DNA of 64,000 nt, taken from contig NC_046683.1 of NCBI RefSeq assembly GCF_009870125.1, positions 39,075,869 through 39,139,868 on the forward strand, in the 5' to 3' direction. The notes under the pieces are model-generated. The model did no database searches. It saw nothing but the letters and a program-made list of their open reading frames with translations, and was not told where the DNA came from. Both the position numbers and the translations under genes were made by a program. This document shows positions 12,862-25,743 of the stretch, piece after piece. The stretch comes from Drosophila pseudoobscura. Its lineage: Eukaryota > Arthropoda > Insecta > Diptera > Drosophilidae. Within the stretch, counting starts at the first letter, position 1. Each line of letters opens with the position of its first letter.

Positions 12862-15800
12862 ATGACAGATCAGCCAAGTACCGACGAGACCGGCGGCGGT
12901 GTCGCCACTCATTTCTTCGCCCGCTTGATGCGCCTCACCGGCGTGTCATTATCATCGGCTGCTGCCGCTGCTGCATCCAACTCCATGCCAGAGCCCACCA
13001 CATCTTCGCTAATGACAACCGAATCGCCCACCACAGCCGCAGCGGAGCTGGCACCTTCCTATCTCATCGACCGGGTCACACAGGTGGCCCGTATTGCCCT
13101 GGAGGTCACCACAACAGCATCGGAGGTGCTGGCAGAGGCCCTCCCAGAGGTAGACACCAGCTTTGCCAATGGTACTATTCACGGAAATCTAACATTGGCC
13201 GCTGCGGCTGCCGCCAACTATGAGAACTGTTCGGCCATTTTTGCCAACTACACGCAACCAGAAGCAGGTGAGTGTTGTCTTCAGGGGCCCTCCAGATAAC
13301 TAGGGAAACATGTTAGAAAGGGGAATTTGTATTTAGTCCCGGTAGAGGGAGACCTTTAATCTCTTAATCCAAGCCTTAGATGGGCTATCCACCGCTAAGG
13401 TGGATAGATACTAGGAAAAAGGAAGGTAATGGGAGTAATCGGTAGGTGCTAGGGTTTGGAGAAAACAAGAAAAAGAAGGTTAAAAATAAAAAAAGTAGAA
13501 TATACAAGAATCTAACGACAACTATCGAAAGGCGGATGCGTTGGTACCGAGTAAATGAGCAAATGGGTTACTATATGGATACCAAAAACACTTCGAACAC
13601 TACAAATCTCCTGTCATTAAATACAGGAAATCGGAAAGTAAACATCAACTTCCATTGCCCCGTCAGTCTAATGCCCATCGAACGCTGAAGCCAGCCCTGT
13701 TCACTGCTCGCGAAACACGGTCGAAAATTTGCTACGCGACACGCGCGATCTTCCAAATACATGGACTATACTATGATCAAACATATAAAGAAACTCAACG
13801 AGGATCATCGAGTCTGCAAGCGATCGACATGGACACCACCGAATAAGGAACAAATAGTATGTGATGAAAACGACATGTTCGCACTCAAAGAGCGCTACGC
13901 CATTGGGGTTCCTATAGATTGCCATACATAGATCTGGGAACACGCATCCAATTGTCGGTAAATGAGTTCGAATTGAGCCACGTGGACTACAAGCTAAAGG
14001 CCGACAAGTTGAAGGAGCTACTGGGTATCTGAACGCTGTGGGGGCGAAGTTTTGTATCGATTAAGTGAACTGATGAATTACTGAGACCTCTCTTTCTATT
14101 CTCTGTGGGGATGGAGTTCTTGTGGGTGTTCAACTGTGTTATCTGCGCTTGTGCTACGTTCTATTTCACGTTCTATGCAATATTTTTAGGCATCTACTGC
14201 AACTTCACTTGGGACACTCTGACCTGTTGGCCGCCAACTCCCGCCGGAGTCATGGCACGTATGCATTGCCCAGCGGGCTTTCATGGTGTCGATCCGCGAA
14301 GTAAGTATTCGTATTTCTAGACAGCAGAACTATAGAATGTAAAGCAGAGCAGAGCATCCATTGAGTGTAGCAAATCGAAGCATATTGAATCATTAGATTC
14401 ACTATCAGTATGAATGCGGAACTCAGAATGCAATAGACTGAATCAGAATGCTCGTGTGAGACTCGCGATGACTGCAAGTGCGAGGAAATAAGATATCGTC
14501 TAAGACATGAATCTAAAATATATATTTTAAGTGATACTACGAAAGCCCAGGTAATTTTCTTTTTTTCCCTGTGGAAAGAGTCCTGTCTACCTTTCCGCCT
14601 TAAATATTTAGTGAGAAGTGACCCATAAATAAAACCATATGTATGTACATATATTTCCCTTTCAAATTAAACATTACGGCCTGAATTATTTGGATCCCTA
14701 GTCAGTAGTTTGGCAAACAATTACTTGATTTCGTATTCATTGCATGCCTCACGGCGTCACGCGTTCATTCAACCATTTAGCAACCAACCCAATCCAATCC
14801 AGGACATCGGTAAGGACTGCAGCCGAGGTCATACCGAAATTGGGACGAAGAGGACTGAACTGTCTGGGCTGGTCAGGTAGACGTAGTCCAAGGAGAGCGT
14901 CGTTCCAATCGATTAGTTAATTATGGTGTAACCCACAAATTGAGTTCCGTCGATGGAAGTGCGTACCAGTAGCATTGTCCTGGCCTCGTTTTGCACACAA
15001 CCCCATCGATTCAGATCGCAAAGTTTCATTCGATTGACATCATTGCACTTGTCAGCGGAGGGGTCACGGATTGATTGAAAAGCCAAATGCTAGGGACTCG
15101 TATTGTTGTGGGGCCCGGATAGAGCTCGAAACTTTAGCATGTTTGTGTATTAATATATATCCGAGAATACCACTCGAACGGTCTTAGCGATCTGAAGAAA
15201 CTTAACTCTGTAAGGGCATTGTTAGTATCACCCCGCGAAGGTAAACTTCGTCGTACAGACAAATAGAAACTTTCAACTTATATAACTTTACAACTTTATA
15301 CACTACTTCTATAAACAAAAATTGTATTTTCTTTTCGGAGTTTTCTTAATATGTAGTACAAATTAATCTACCCAAAATTATATGCCTCTTTAGAGATGGT
15401 GTTTCATAAGAAGGTCAAATGTTGCCTTGAATGTTAATTTTGTATAAATATTCGAATGATATATTACAACTTATAGACTCGGGTAAATCATATACAAAAT
15501 AACAAGAAGTGCTAAAATTAAATAATCCTGGAATATCCTTTGCAAGCCTCCCTTTTGTTCTCTCCGTTGTTGTAGTTCTGTCGCCTAATTGAAATGTAAG
15601 TGCTAAAATGAGTCTCTTCTTCGTATTTACGATAAAAATCGACTTTTTAAAAAATTTTTTAATTTTTTTCCACATTAATTAGCGATAACAATCAAGAAGA
15701 TTTTTGATCTCATATTGAACAAAAAACTGTTGAAATATATCAATCAATTGATGTGACGAAGCTAAACGAAATGATAAATATTAAAAGTACAAATCAAAAG

Positions 15801-17900
15801 TTCTCCCCGACGCCATAACATCTAAGGCCTGTCCTGCATACCGTTCATATATTCCTTCCTTCTCTCTTCCCTATTTTCGTGGTGTTTGGTTTGATGATCA
15901 AAAACAGAGTTTGCTATCCGCAAGTGCGAGCTGGATGGCCGCTGGGGCACACGACCAGATACCACAAATATGACAGCGGAAGCGATTGCCGCTGGTTGGA
16001 CCGACTATGGACCCTGCTACAGACCTGAGGTGATCCGCCTAATGCAGCAGATGGGCAGCAAGGATATTGATGTAAGGGATATCAATGAATCACACACTCT
16101 CAAGCATGGCTACTAATCTCTCTCTTCTCGTAACGTCTTTAGCTCTATATTGAAATTGCCAGGCATACACGAACGTTGGAGATCGTGGGCCTATGCCTGT
16201 CGCTGCTTGCCCTGCTCGTCTCTCTGGTAATCTTCTGTAGCTTTCGATCGCTGCGAAACAACCGTACAAGGATCCACAAGAATCTATTCGTCGCCATGGT
16301 CCTTCAGGTGCTTATCCGACTCACGATCTATCTGGACCAATTCCAGCGCGGCAGCAAATCCAGTGGCAGTTCCTCAAACTCTAGTAGTAGTCTCTCGGCG
16401 ATCGAGAATACGGTGATTAGGATACATCAATAGACCAGCCATTCGTAAACATTCCCCTCATTCTAGCCATATCTATGCGAGGCCTCCTATGTCCTGCTGG
16501 AGTACGCCCGAACGGCCATGTTCATGTGGATGTTCATTGAGGGACTGTATCTGCACAATATGGTAACGGTGGCCGTGTTCCAGGGCCAGTTTCCGCTCAA
16601 GTTCTTCTCGCGTCTGGGCTGGTGCGTGCCCATCCTGATGACCACAGTCTGGGCACGATGCACCGTCATGTACATGGACACTTCGATGGGTGAATGCCTG
16701 TGGAACTACAATCTGACGCCGTATTACTGGATACTCGAGGGACCCCGACTTGCAGTAATTTTGGTGAGTCGTTTGACCCGCTCCTTCGCTTAGGACTCCC
16801 CCACTGACTGCTCAATGCCCCCCTCGTTCGCAGCTGAATTTCTGTTTCCTGGTGAACATCATCCGGGTGCTGGTGATGAAGCTTCGACAATCGCAGGCCA
16901 GCGACATCGAGCAGACCCGCAAGGCAGTGAGGGCCGCCATCGTCCTGCTGCCCCTTTTGGGTATCACCAATCTCCTGCACCAGTGGCCTGTACTCAAGTC
17001 GGCCACCAATTTTGCAGTGTGGTCGTACGGCACACATTTTCTTACCTCTTTTCAAGGCTTCTTCATTGCTCTCATCTACTGTTTCCTTAATGGCGAGGTG
17101 AGTCCTGTCTATCCATTGATTTGATCGGTTAAATATCGATACTTTACAAACGATTTCGGTTATAAGGCGATATTTGTGAAAGAGATTCCTGAAATATATC
17201 TTCTTTATATTCAAAGAAAGCTCTCATAAAGAGATAATTTCCACCGATAATTATATATTTTTCCCCTTGTTTCCTTCGATAGGTACGCGCTTGCTTGCTC
17301 AAGAGTTTATCGAATCAGTTATCGCTGCGCGGTCATCCCGAATGGGCGCCAAAGCGGCCCTCAATGTATTCGGGGGCCTACAACACCGCCCCTGATACGG
17401 ACGCTGTCGGCCAACAGCCGGTGGCCGATACGCAGGCGGCTACAGGAGGTTTACGGTAAGCCATCCATGCGATTACACACTTTGCCACATTGCCCCATAA
17501 TGAATCCTTTAATAAATCCTTCTTTAGAACGTCGCCGATCAACAGGCGGCAGAACACTAGTGCCAGTATCGTTATGATCCACGAACCCAACCACCGACAG
17601 CGTCTTGTGCAGCGAAACCACAACAACAACAACCAGGAGAGTCCACGCCGCCAAAGGGGGGAACGGACTGATGATGAAAACCGAATCGGAATTGCAGCTG
17701 GAGCCGGAGTCGAGGCTGAAGTCGTTGTAGTGCAGGACTCTGTCGGTGGTGCAGTGGGTAGGAAGCGCGAGACACGCATACACGCTGGAACCAAGTGGAT
17801 GATTTCCGGCCTCTGCTTCAGGGGTCAAAAGGTACTTAGAGTACCGTCAACGTCATCCGTACCACCCGAGTCAGTTGTATTTGAGTTGTCAGAGCAGTAG
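12862..17900 (+). CDS. Pdfr: PDF neuropeptide receptor, class B (secretin-family) GPCR
   Basis: Receptor for Pigment-dispersing factor, a Gs-coupled circadian neuropeptide receptor in the plasma membrane. Exons: 12862-13267, 14190-14300, 15908-16071, 16143-16412, 16467-16763, 16834-17097, 17283-17455, 17528-17900 (2058 nt, 685 aa, all phases consistent). The N-terminus is Ala/Ser/Thr-rich with N-glycosylation sequons. The cysteine-containing hormone-receptor domain follows (YCNFTWDTLTCWPPTPAGV, CELDGRWG, GWTDYGPCY). Seven transmembrane segments start at EIVGLCLSLLALLVSLVIF; FIEGLYLHNMVTVAVF marks TM3. The C-terminal tail has the SASIVMIHEP block and ends VFELSEQ, as I recall for D. melanogaster PDFR. 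The first extracellular loop carries a Ser-rich expansion. A splice acceptor at 12836 precedes the start exon, so upstream non-coding exons are expected. The 0.9-kb and 1.6-kb introns 1 and 2 are unusually large for this gene body. Confidence 0.96.
13690..14032 (+). pseudogene. Decayed retrocopy-like coding fragment inside Pdfr intron 1
   Basis: In one frame the sequence reads LLAKHGRKFATRHARSSK, then MDYTMIKHIKKLNEDHR and ALKERYAIGVPI. After a one-base shift near 13912-13922 a second frame reads YIDLGTRIQLSVNEFELSHV and ends KADKLKELLGI-stop at 14030-14032. The two blocks look like successive parts of one short (~110-aa) protein. The basic, Arg/Ser-rich start would suit a mitochondrial targeting sequence. 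An in-frame TGA lies just upstream at 13686-13688. I do not recognise the parent protein. No intron and a single frameshift suggest a processed pseudogene, but no poly-A tail is obvious. Confidence 0.5.
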
Positions 17901-18940
17901 GCCACTAAACTAAACGTAGACCGTTACCGTAGCCATAGCCATATAACCAATTAGTCACTTAGTCACTCGTAGAACCACTCTCATTCACTCTTCCAAAAGT
18001 AGCAGCATCCTTTGCCAAACACTTTATTCCAATTCCCATCTCCCAAAAGCCCTAATCATCTCGAATCATGGTCCTTCCATTTCTAGCTTTTTACAAAAAT
18101 TAGAGAATAGTGTACCTGCAGATGTAAATTGATAGAAATTATTGGATATTCATAGGATAGAGCCACGGTTTCCACAGTTGTACCACAAAAAACTTAAGGA
18201 GCATATCCATAAAAGAGAGTCTTATATTAAACCATAGTTTATTTGCCCCGTGTTATGCAGCAGCGCCCCTCGGTCTGTCTGCGCTTCTGCCTGGGATCTG
18301 CGCGTAATAAACTTCGGGTTCGTGCATGTTAGCTGCGGCCAGTAATGGTCAGCCAGGGCACTTCAACGTCCCAATAGCCCTCGTAGTGTATCCTTATAGT
18401 TAAAAGTATAATAACAAAGGATCACTGGAGGTTTTAGTTAAAAAAAAGGTTGTTTTCAACCAATAGTTCCTAATGAACTTGAGATATATCCATATTACAT
18501 CTGAATATATAATGTGTAGATTAATGTGGCAACCGTGGACAGAACTTTCCTTCACTAGCATTGAACCCCATCGCTAAAAGTTATGTATATTTATACGATA
18601 TCTACAATATCTACAAATATCTGATAAAAATGAATCTCTATTAGATCTACACTCTATTTTTGGGCACAGTCACACACACACACACACACGGTTAACGCTT
18701 GGTGAATTCTACAGCAAAACTTGAGCGGCATGTTTCTCTAATATCTTAAATCTAATATATACAATATTTTATAATAACTTATTGCATTCGAGTACTACTA
18801 CAAAACACAACTGTACCGTGACCATGCAGTGTGACCAAAGGTCAAAGATCAACAAACACAATGTTAAAGTCATATCCAAATTCCCGATTTCCTATCGCTT
18901 TAAGGAGTTGTATTAAAGATAATTATATTGGCTGCTATAA
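17901..18940. other. Pdfr 3' UTR and downstream intergenic sequence
   Basis: No coding sequence. A polyadenylation signal AATAAA at 18306-18311 lies about 400 nt after the Pdfr stop. A (CA)n microsatellite is at about 18670-18690. Confidence 0.55.
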
Positions 18941-19617
18941 TATTAGATTTGTGGTGAAAATGGAATCGGAACCAGAAGGAATCGTTTCTGACCCCGTAAA
19001 GTTTATATATTCTTGATCAGCGTCAATGGCCGAGTCGATATATGAAGTCATGTCTACCTGTCCGTCCATCCGTCTATCCGTATTGCTTGACGCCTAGCTC
19101 TCAGAGACTTAAAGAGCTAGAGCAACAAAATCTCAAACCCAGACTCCAGAATAAGTACATTGTTACAAGTGTATTTCAAAATTTCTTCAGGCCTCACAAA
19201 GAACGTAAATCTGTGGAATCCACAATTTTAAAGATAGGAAAAACCGAATAATCACAATTGTTGAGAATGACACTATATCTAGCAGATTACCGAATCTCGA
19301 TTAGATCGGACGATTATTATAGACAGTGGTTCAGTGGCTACGCTACGTCTTCCACGCGCTTACTCATTCTCTCTCTCTCACACTGCACCTCGTATGCAAA
19401 GTGTGTGTGATCTGGCAGTAGGAAGCGAGATGAAACGGGTGGTGTTGGTAAAGGAATAGAAAAAAAGAGACAGATGTGAAAAAATGCAAATAAAAATGGA
19501 AACAGATCAAATCTAATATATACAAATCTTCCAAACGGCTCGACCGATTTTTATAAAGTGAGTAACGGGTATAAAGTAGAGTCGCGACCTTTGCCGCGGC
19601 TCATAACGTTCCAGCTC
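18941..19617 (+). repeat. ISY/SGM/DINE-1-type interspersed repeat (forward orientation)
   Basis: Starts with the ATATTAGATTTGTGGTGAAAA block, continues with GACCCCGTAAAGTTTATATATTC-like sequence, the CTGTCCGTCC segment and a CCTCACAAAGAACGTAAATC-like block, and ends in GTAGAGTCGCG...CATAACGTTCC. These recur in the same order in the copies near 54.5 and 56.8 kb. It appears almost full length. Confidence 0.75.
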
Positions 19618-20185
19618 TTTTTTAGATTAAATTAAAATATATTTTTTATATTTAGTTGCTTTTATGTTGATGTACATTTGATCTACGCGTTACCATTATT
19701 TGTATCATTATTTACTGATAAATCAGTTTGATATTCTGAAAATACATATTTATTTGTATCATTTTATTGAGCATTAAATTGATTCACTTTTGACTTTTAT
19801 TGGACTGTGTGTTGATTTGGATTTATAGACATATAAACAGGTTTATTTTCAGTTTCTTCTAATTTCTAATTTTGTGATTAATAACGTGGAAGTACTTTCG
19901 ATGGACTGCAAGCTGGCTTTTGATCAACGAAGAACTGAATCGATGAAACTTCTGTTGGAAAATAGCGTCAGAAGTGAAACTTTGGTCAGCGATCTGGTCA
20001 CACTGTCTGTCACGAGTATGCTTTTTCTATCGTTCACGATGGATCATGCTCACCTTTTTGACTTTTTTTTTTCTGTGCTTTGCAATCAAAAAAATATTCA
20101 CTAAAGGATTAATATGCCAAAAGCTTCAACTAAAAATATCTTTCTCTCCTTTCTTTCTGCTCGTGTGTCCTTTTTCACATTTCAG
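19618..20185. other. AT-rich intergenic sequence
   Basis: No gene supported. The last 50 bases form a strong pyrimidine tract that ends in the candidate acceptor at 20185. Confidence 0.5.
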
Positions 20186-20739
20186 AACAAACGTGTGATG
20201 CCCCCCAAAGCTTCCCATGTAGCACAGCAAATATTTATGACCTCGCAGCTGCCTACATCAGCGATGGCCCTCGCAATTGTCACTGTAAGCGCCTCTCCAA
20301 CAGTAAAAGAAACAGGAACAGAGACAGCTCCAAACACGGACGCAAAAACCGCATGCCATACCCTATCCGCATCCCCAGTGGTAGCTCAAATACACACCGC
20401 ACCCGGAACACCAGAAGCATCCAAACTGTCTATAATATCGGAGGCAAGGACAAAGAGAACTCCAAGGCATCTTCATGCAAACACAGCGTAAAGCTATCTC
20501 CCGAGCAGACCTCTTGGTCTGTTTCGTTTTGGCAAAACGCAGCTGTCCCGTTAGCCCAGCTTAGCGTTGAAGTGAGCAACTGTTCTTGCATTTCTTTTTC
20601 GTATGCAAAAGGCACACATGCTTTGAAAAGAACACACAACTGTACCAGCTTACGGCAAAGGCGAACCACTGTACTTTTTAATGTTTTTCCGTATGCAAAA
20701 TTCATGGGCGTAGAAAAACACACAACTGTAGAAGCTTAG
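20186..20739 (+). CDS. Candidate terminal exon of an unidentified gene (partial)
   Basis: A long C/T-rich tract ends in CACATTTCAG at 20185. It opens directly into a frame of about 184 codons, stopping at 20737-20739. The first ~45 residues have a protein-like look (ANIYDLAAAYISDGPRNCHC followed by a basic KRL...KRNRNRD stretch). The remainder is Ser/Arg/Asn-rich and less convincing, and the last third may be read-through of non-coding DNA. No upstream exon in a matching phase was found. Pdfr already ends normally at 17900, so this could be an alternative 3' exon, the end of a separate gene, or chance. Confidence 0.3.
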
Positions 20740-21299
20740 CGTATGAGCGAGCAAATATAAAACAAGTGGTTTTGGGGAGAGTACTGTTCTTATCAACAGT
20801 TCTTATCATTATCCAAAAGCTGACTAAACTTTTTTGTATGCAAATCAACAAAATCTCTGAAACAGAGTGACCGTTTCATTTTGTCACTCTGCTGTTTCGA
20901 GAGAAACTGTACTTCGCCTTGAAGTACGGAAGAAACTGTACTAAAACTTTTTTTGTAAGCAAAGGCTTAGGCAACACATGCATCAAAAGAATATCGTTCG
21001 ATATTAATGCATACCTATACCTTTACATTATATATATATATATACTAAATATGTCTATATATACATATACAGATGTACATACTTATTTTGGTATATTTAC
21101 CCCATAGATACATACATATGCCGAAACCGATGGATCACAATTCACAATTCTTTTTTTTATCGTGAATATGAACATATAGAAGAACCAACATACAGATATG
21201 AAGTTGTGTGGATAAATTGATGTAATATTGATGTCAGGCACATACATACGTATTGATGTTAATATTATTTTTTTGGAAAATCTACATATATACATTATC

Positions 21300-21333
<34 letters not shown>

Positions 21334-23060
21334 GTATACAACAGAGAAAACATATTTACATAATATTTACACTGCGCTACATACAAGAAGAAAAATCAAG
21401 CCTAAAAAACCTGAGAGGCATTCAGTGCCATTAAACGGTCGATAGAGAGAGAGAGTGTGTTAGAGAGGCAGGAGATTGATCGTATATTGAATTTAAATGC
21501 AACATGCAACACGAAAGTACAAAGCACGTGGAATGAAATGGGTCACAAGACGGAGGTTTAAGAGGACTTTGGAACAATATTCAACACTTTACAATATTTC
21601 ACACGCTTAGAACACTCATCAAACGGCTCAGTGGATATCAGTGCGCTTGAATACTGATTATTTAATTAACTCTAAGCTTTTTTTCTGCATTTTAATGGAA
21701 TGTGTGTGAAATCTGCTGCTTTTTCACGTATTGATTTTCGTTTCGCTTTTGGCTATGCTAATGCAAATTTCTCAACAAAAAAACAAATATTTATATGCTA
21801 TGAATTCAAGCCGAATTTAAACTACAAAAAACCAGATCACCCAGTGGTCAATGGTATACTATTACGTGTATAAGTCTAAATGGAATATAAAACTATGAAT
21901 AAACATGATTTTGAATGTATACATACTACTCCTAAACAACCAACAGAATCAATTGAGTTTTCGTGCGCTCTGTGGCATTTGTGGGTTTGGTTTCAGGTTG
22001 GCTAAATGGAAATCTCTCATCTCTGAGTGCTGTGCGAAAGCTGTGGTCGAAAACTGATCTCCAAACCCAATGACACAATGACTGTACGCGGCACGTACCG
22101 GCCGTGAATCCGCAAAAAGCATTCGATAATTGGCAATTTGAGAGCCATAACCAGATTAATCACACATTTTTATGGCCCATCATATTAAAATATTATAATA
22201 CAAATTATATGCATAATCATATATATAGTATATTATGCATATAAAATATAAGATACCAAAGAAGGAGATGCACTTGCAAAATATTTGATAATTAAAGACC
22301 TATTAAATTTAATACTTAAATTCATAACAAAATTGATGCCTAGGTTCCTAAGCGATTGGATATTTCCGTTAGTAAGATATGTATTTGAAACACGGATTCC
22401 TAAAATATGCAATGCTTTACTTCCTAAGATAATCGATACGGAGTTATGATCTTTAGATCTTTGATACTAAGGTTGTGAGCATTCCCTACATCCATTGAAC
22501 TTTGATACTTAATACTTCTATAAGAGTGGGTACATATGTATGTACACATTGGGTACATTTAACATAAAAATTCTATAGTATTTTTGGTCACCTTTTTCTT
22601 GACATTGTACTTCTAATCGTTAGAAGTACACACGTAAACGATCATCTACCACATCGGAAAGCTGCAAAGAATGGAGGATTCACACAGTAAAAAAAAAACT
22701 AAATACTTGATGAGAAATGTAAAACATTTCGTACTGATAGGGTACTTTAGCTACACATATGGACAGACAGTTGCTTTGATCGTTACGTACATAAAATGAT
22801 GAAAGCCCTTGGGTTACGTTACACACAGAAACAACATAGAAACCAATTGACAATTGAGACATTGAGACACAAGCGACATTATGGCTTTGCATCACTTATG
22901 TACAAACAGATATACATACAATATCAATATACGAGTATATTTCCAACAAGAACGATAAACGGGAGACATTTATGTGGATATCCCAATGAACAATTTGGAA
23001 CAGGAACAAGAATCAGTGGGGGATCAGGTGAGGTAGCAGAAAGTGAGGAGGTGTGTGAAT
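20740..23060. other. AT-rich intergenic sequence with TA microsatellites
   Basis: (TA)n tracts near 21030-21065 and 21298-21335 are surrounded by ATACATACATA motifs. No gene is supported. Confidence 0.6.
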
Positions 23061-23981
23061 CTAGAACAACAAATCCTCATCGCCATCTTCATCGAGTATG
23101 TTCTGGACCTCCTCAGTGGCGGCGGCGTCTCCCAGGCGACGCAGCTCTTCACGTCGCTTGTCGGCAGACTTGCGTGCCTCTCGCTTCTTGTCCTGGATCT
23201 TCTTCAAGCGATAAAATTCCTCACGCTCCAGCTCATCCAGTTCGCTGATGATGTACTCAATGGTGCGATTAATGCGCGGTATGATCACTGCACAGGAAAG
23301 TATAAGATAATTGGAGGATATACATAGTTAAAACACACGACTCACCATGTTCGATCGCGTTGACTCGACGATTGGTAACTTTAATGACATCATCCAGGGT
23401 TACAAATGATGTCTGTAGCGAGGCCAGCTCGACCAGGAGGCGCACGGCGCTCTGATAGTTCTTCTTGAGCTTCGCCAGCTGCTGGCCGCCTCGGGCCAGA
23501 CCGGCCAGCTCGTAGGTGTCTACTCCATCGGTGTAGGGCTCGAACACCGGCAGCGTGACACCCGCCACATTGTCCTTCTTGGTACGTATCTTGATCTGGG
23601 CCTTGGTCACGTTCTGAAGCACAATTTGGTTGATGTCGCCTGTTGTGAATTTGGCCTCCGCCAAAGAAAATGCGGCCTCCTTCATCAGTTGGCCCATCAG
23701 AGTCTTGGTCTGGAAGCAGCGTTCATTTGAGTTTGGATTGACTAGGGCATTGATACCACATACCTCAATAATTTTGCCCAGAATGAGGCGAAAGCGCATC
23801 TGCAGGGCATCGGCTTTCTTCTTGAGCAGTCCATGTCCCTTGGTGGCGCCAGCCAGACGCGATTTCATCAGCGTTTGGGCCCTGTTGGAGGATGAGAATT
23901 ACCACACCCCAGGACACCTGATAGGTGGTTGGGTACTCACCCGCGGGAGGGGAACACGGGCAAGCGATCTCTGGATGCCAT
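23061..23981 (-). CDS. V-type proton ATPase subunit D
   Basis: Central-stalk (rotor) subunit of the V1 sector; it couples ATP hydrolysis to rotation and proton pumping into endomembrane compartments. Minus-strand exons: 23941-23981, 23766-23881, 23346-23711, 23061-23287 (750 nt, 249 aa; subunit D is normally about 247 aa). Family blocks are complete: [86 protein letters not shown], and a charged helix [15 protein letters not shown]. The ATG at 23979-23981 fits the short first exon. Intron 2 (23712-23765) is only 54 nt and has no stop, so an unspliced form would add 18 residues between GKIIE and TKTLMG. D. melanogaster has several Vha36 paralogs; I could not tell which one this is. Confidence 0.95.
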
Positions 23982-25743
23982 GTTTAGAGTTTTTAGAGTC
24001 GTACAGAGAATAAAAACACAAAAGTCACACGCACAACGCCAACTATAAACTATAAATATTCACACAAAAAATATATGCGACAATACGAAAATAAACGGAC
24101 GGGACAGCCACAACGGAACGAGTGCACGTCTAGAGAATGGGCCGACGAATGAGCGACACCGAAGCGACCCGGTTCGGTCCGGACGGAGAACGAGAGACGC
24201 GATGGTCAGCTGTTCCGCAACAGCTGTCCGCGATGAAAGAGAGAGTGCTTTCATAGATGAGGTCTCTTCATAGATAGATAAATAGATCCTATATAATATA
24301 CATATTAAATGGAATATCTTCAGAAAGATCGTTCGACAAACATCGAATTTTGAAATAAGGTATTGCACAAATTAAGATCAGGATCTCATTGGCAGTGTAT
24401 AAATCAAAATGGAATACTGTCATACAGCAGGATTTCGTTGGGACACTCTTTATATGAAATGTACCACTGGGATGGTGGATCCTCATCAATCGATAGCTTG
24501 TTTGGGCTGTCAACTTGATGGATTTGTATCGTACCGTTTTTTCGAACAAACGGCGTGAAGTGATATCAGTTCCGTGCAGCAGTTACCGTTAGTGGGGAAG
24601 ATTGATTTAAATTGAATCTGATTGGCAGCAATAACGCACAACGATATTTTTGGGTACGCTGCAATGTACATACGCCCATTTCGGGGCGCGGAAACACACG
24701 CACAACACAAAAGAAATGCCATCTGCACAGTCAGACACAGACGACAACCGACCAAATTGACTTTGAAATACCTTTGTGCGTTTGACCCGAAAATAGCCAT
24801 GGCTCTGGTTCAGGTTCTGGTTTAGGTACGGCTTCGGTTTATGGCATGGGATCTACAGCAGCGTCACGCAATTTGAATATGCGTCTTGTGCCGTCATGTG
24901 CTTCCATTATTTGTTGTATGGGAGGGCTCTGTGATGACTCTATATGTGTCAATGGACACGTGCCCGTCCGCCCCATTTGGCCACAGTCCAGTGACGGGCA
25001 ACTATTAATTAAAGTATTCAGTATGCATACATATATGTACTTGGAGCTTTCGCCATTCGGTAGACTCTATTAAATGGTTATGAGATACGGATATCGCTGT
25101 TAAGGGAGCTACGCACATCTGTATGTATTCATACACACATGTGTATGTATGGTAGGATTAATTCCTTGCATTCATTCTACGCTCTATCTGTTGCCCGCAC
25201 ACTCGCTGCGTGATCGAATGATCTCCTTTTCTGCTTCTTCTGCAACGGTACCTCTCGTAGTTTGACAGCGACTTTATTCGCATTGTTTTCTTTTCACACC
25301 CACACACACACACACACATACAGCGCGTGTGTAAACGTGTAAGCGTGTGTAGCTTTTAGACTAATTTTTTCTTGGCAGGATTTTATATACATATACATAT
25401 GTACATATACATTGATTATCTTCCTTCACAGAAAGAAGAACGAACGTTTGGGAGTGTCTTGGTTTACTTTTTTCATTTCATACTCTTTCCTCCAATTAAA
25501 AAAGCATAGACCGAACGTTCTATAAGTATATACGTTGTATACTGCTTATGATCAGTTCTCACAAAGTCAATAGACTTAATCACTATCCGCTGATTTTAAA
25601 GGGGAGTTCAGATATGGTTGGAGAATCATTTGAAGTCTCATCCACTTCATCAAAATGCTGACAAACTCTTTTACTTAGTAAATATCCTTGGGAAGGCCTG
25701 CCTATCTTTGAGTGTGTACTAAAAATCCTGTATCCCACACATA
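23982..25743. other. Vha36 5' flank and intergenic sequence
   Basis: No gene supported. A CA-rich microsatellite lies near 25300-25320. Confidence 0.55.

Noticed and set aside
16666..17214. 182-codon minus-strand frame
   Set aside because: Antisense to Pdfr transmembrane exons 5-6 and an intron.
18660..18695. Direct CA repeats, considered together with other short tandem repeats as a CRISPR-like array
   Set aside because: Simple microsatellites in a eukaryotic genome; no spacer-repeat structure.
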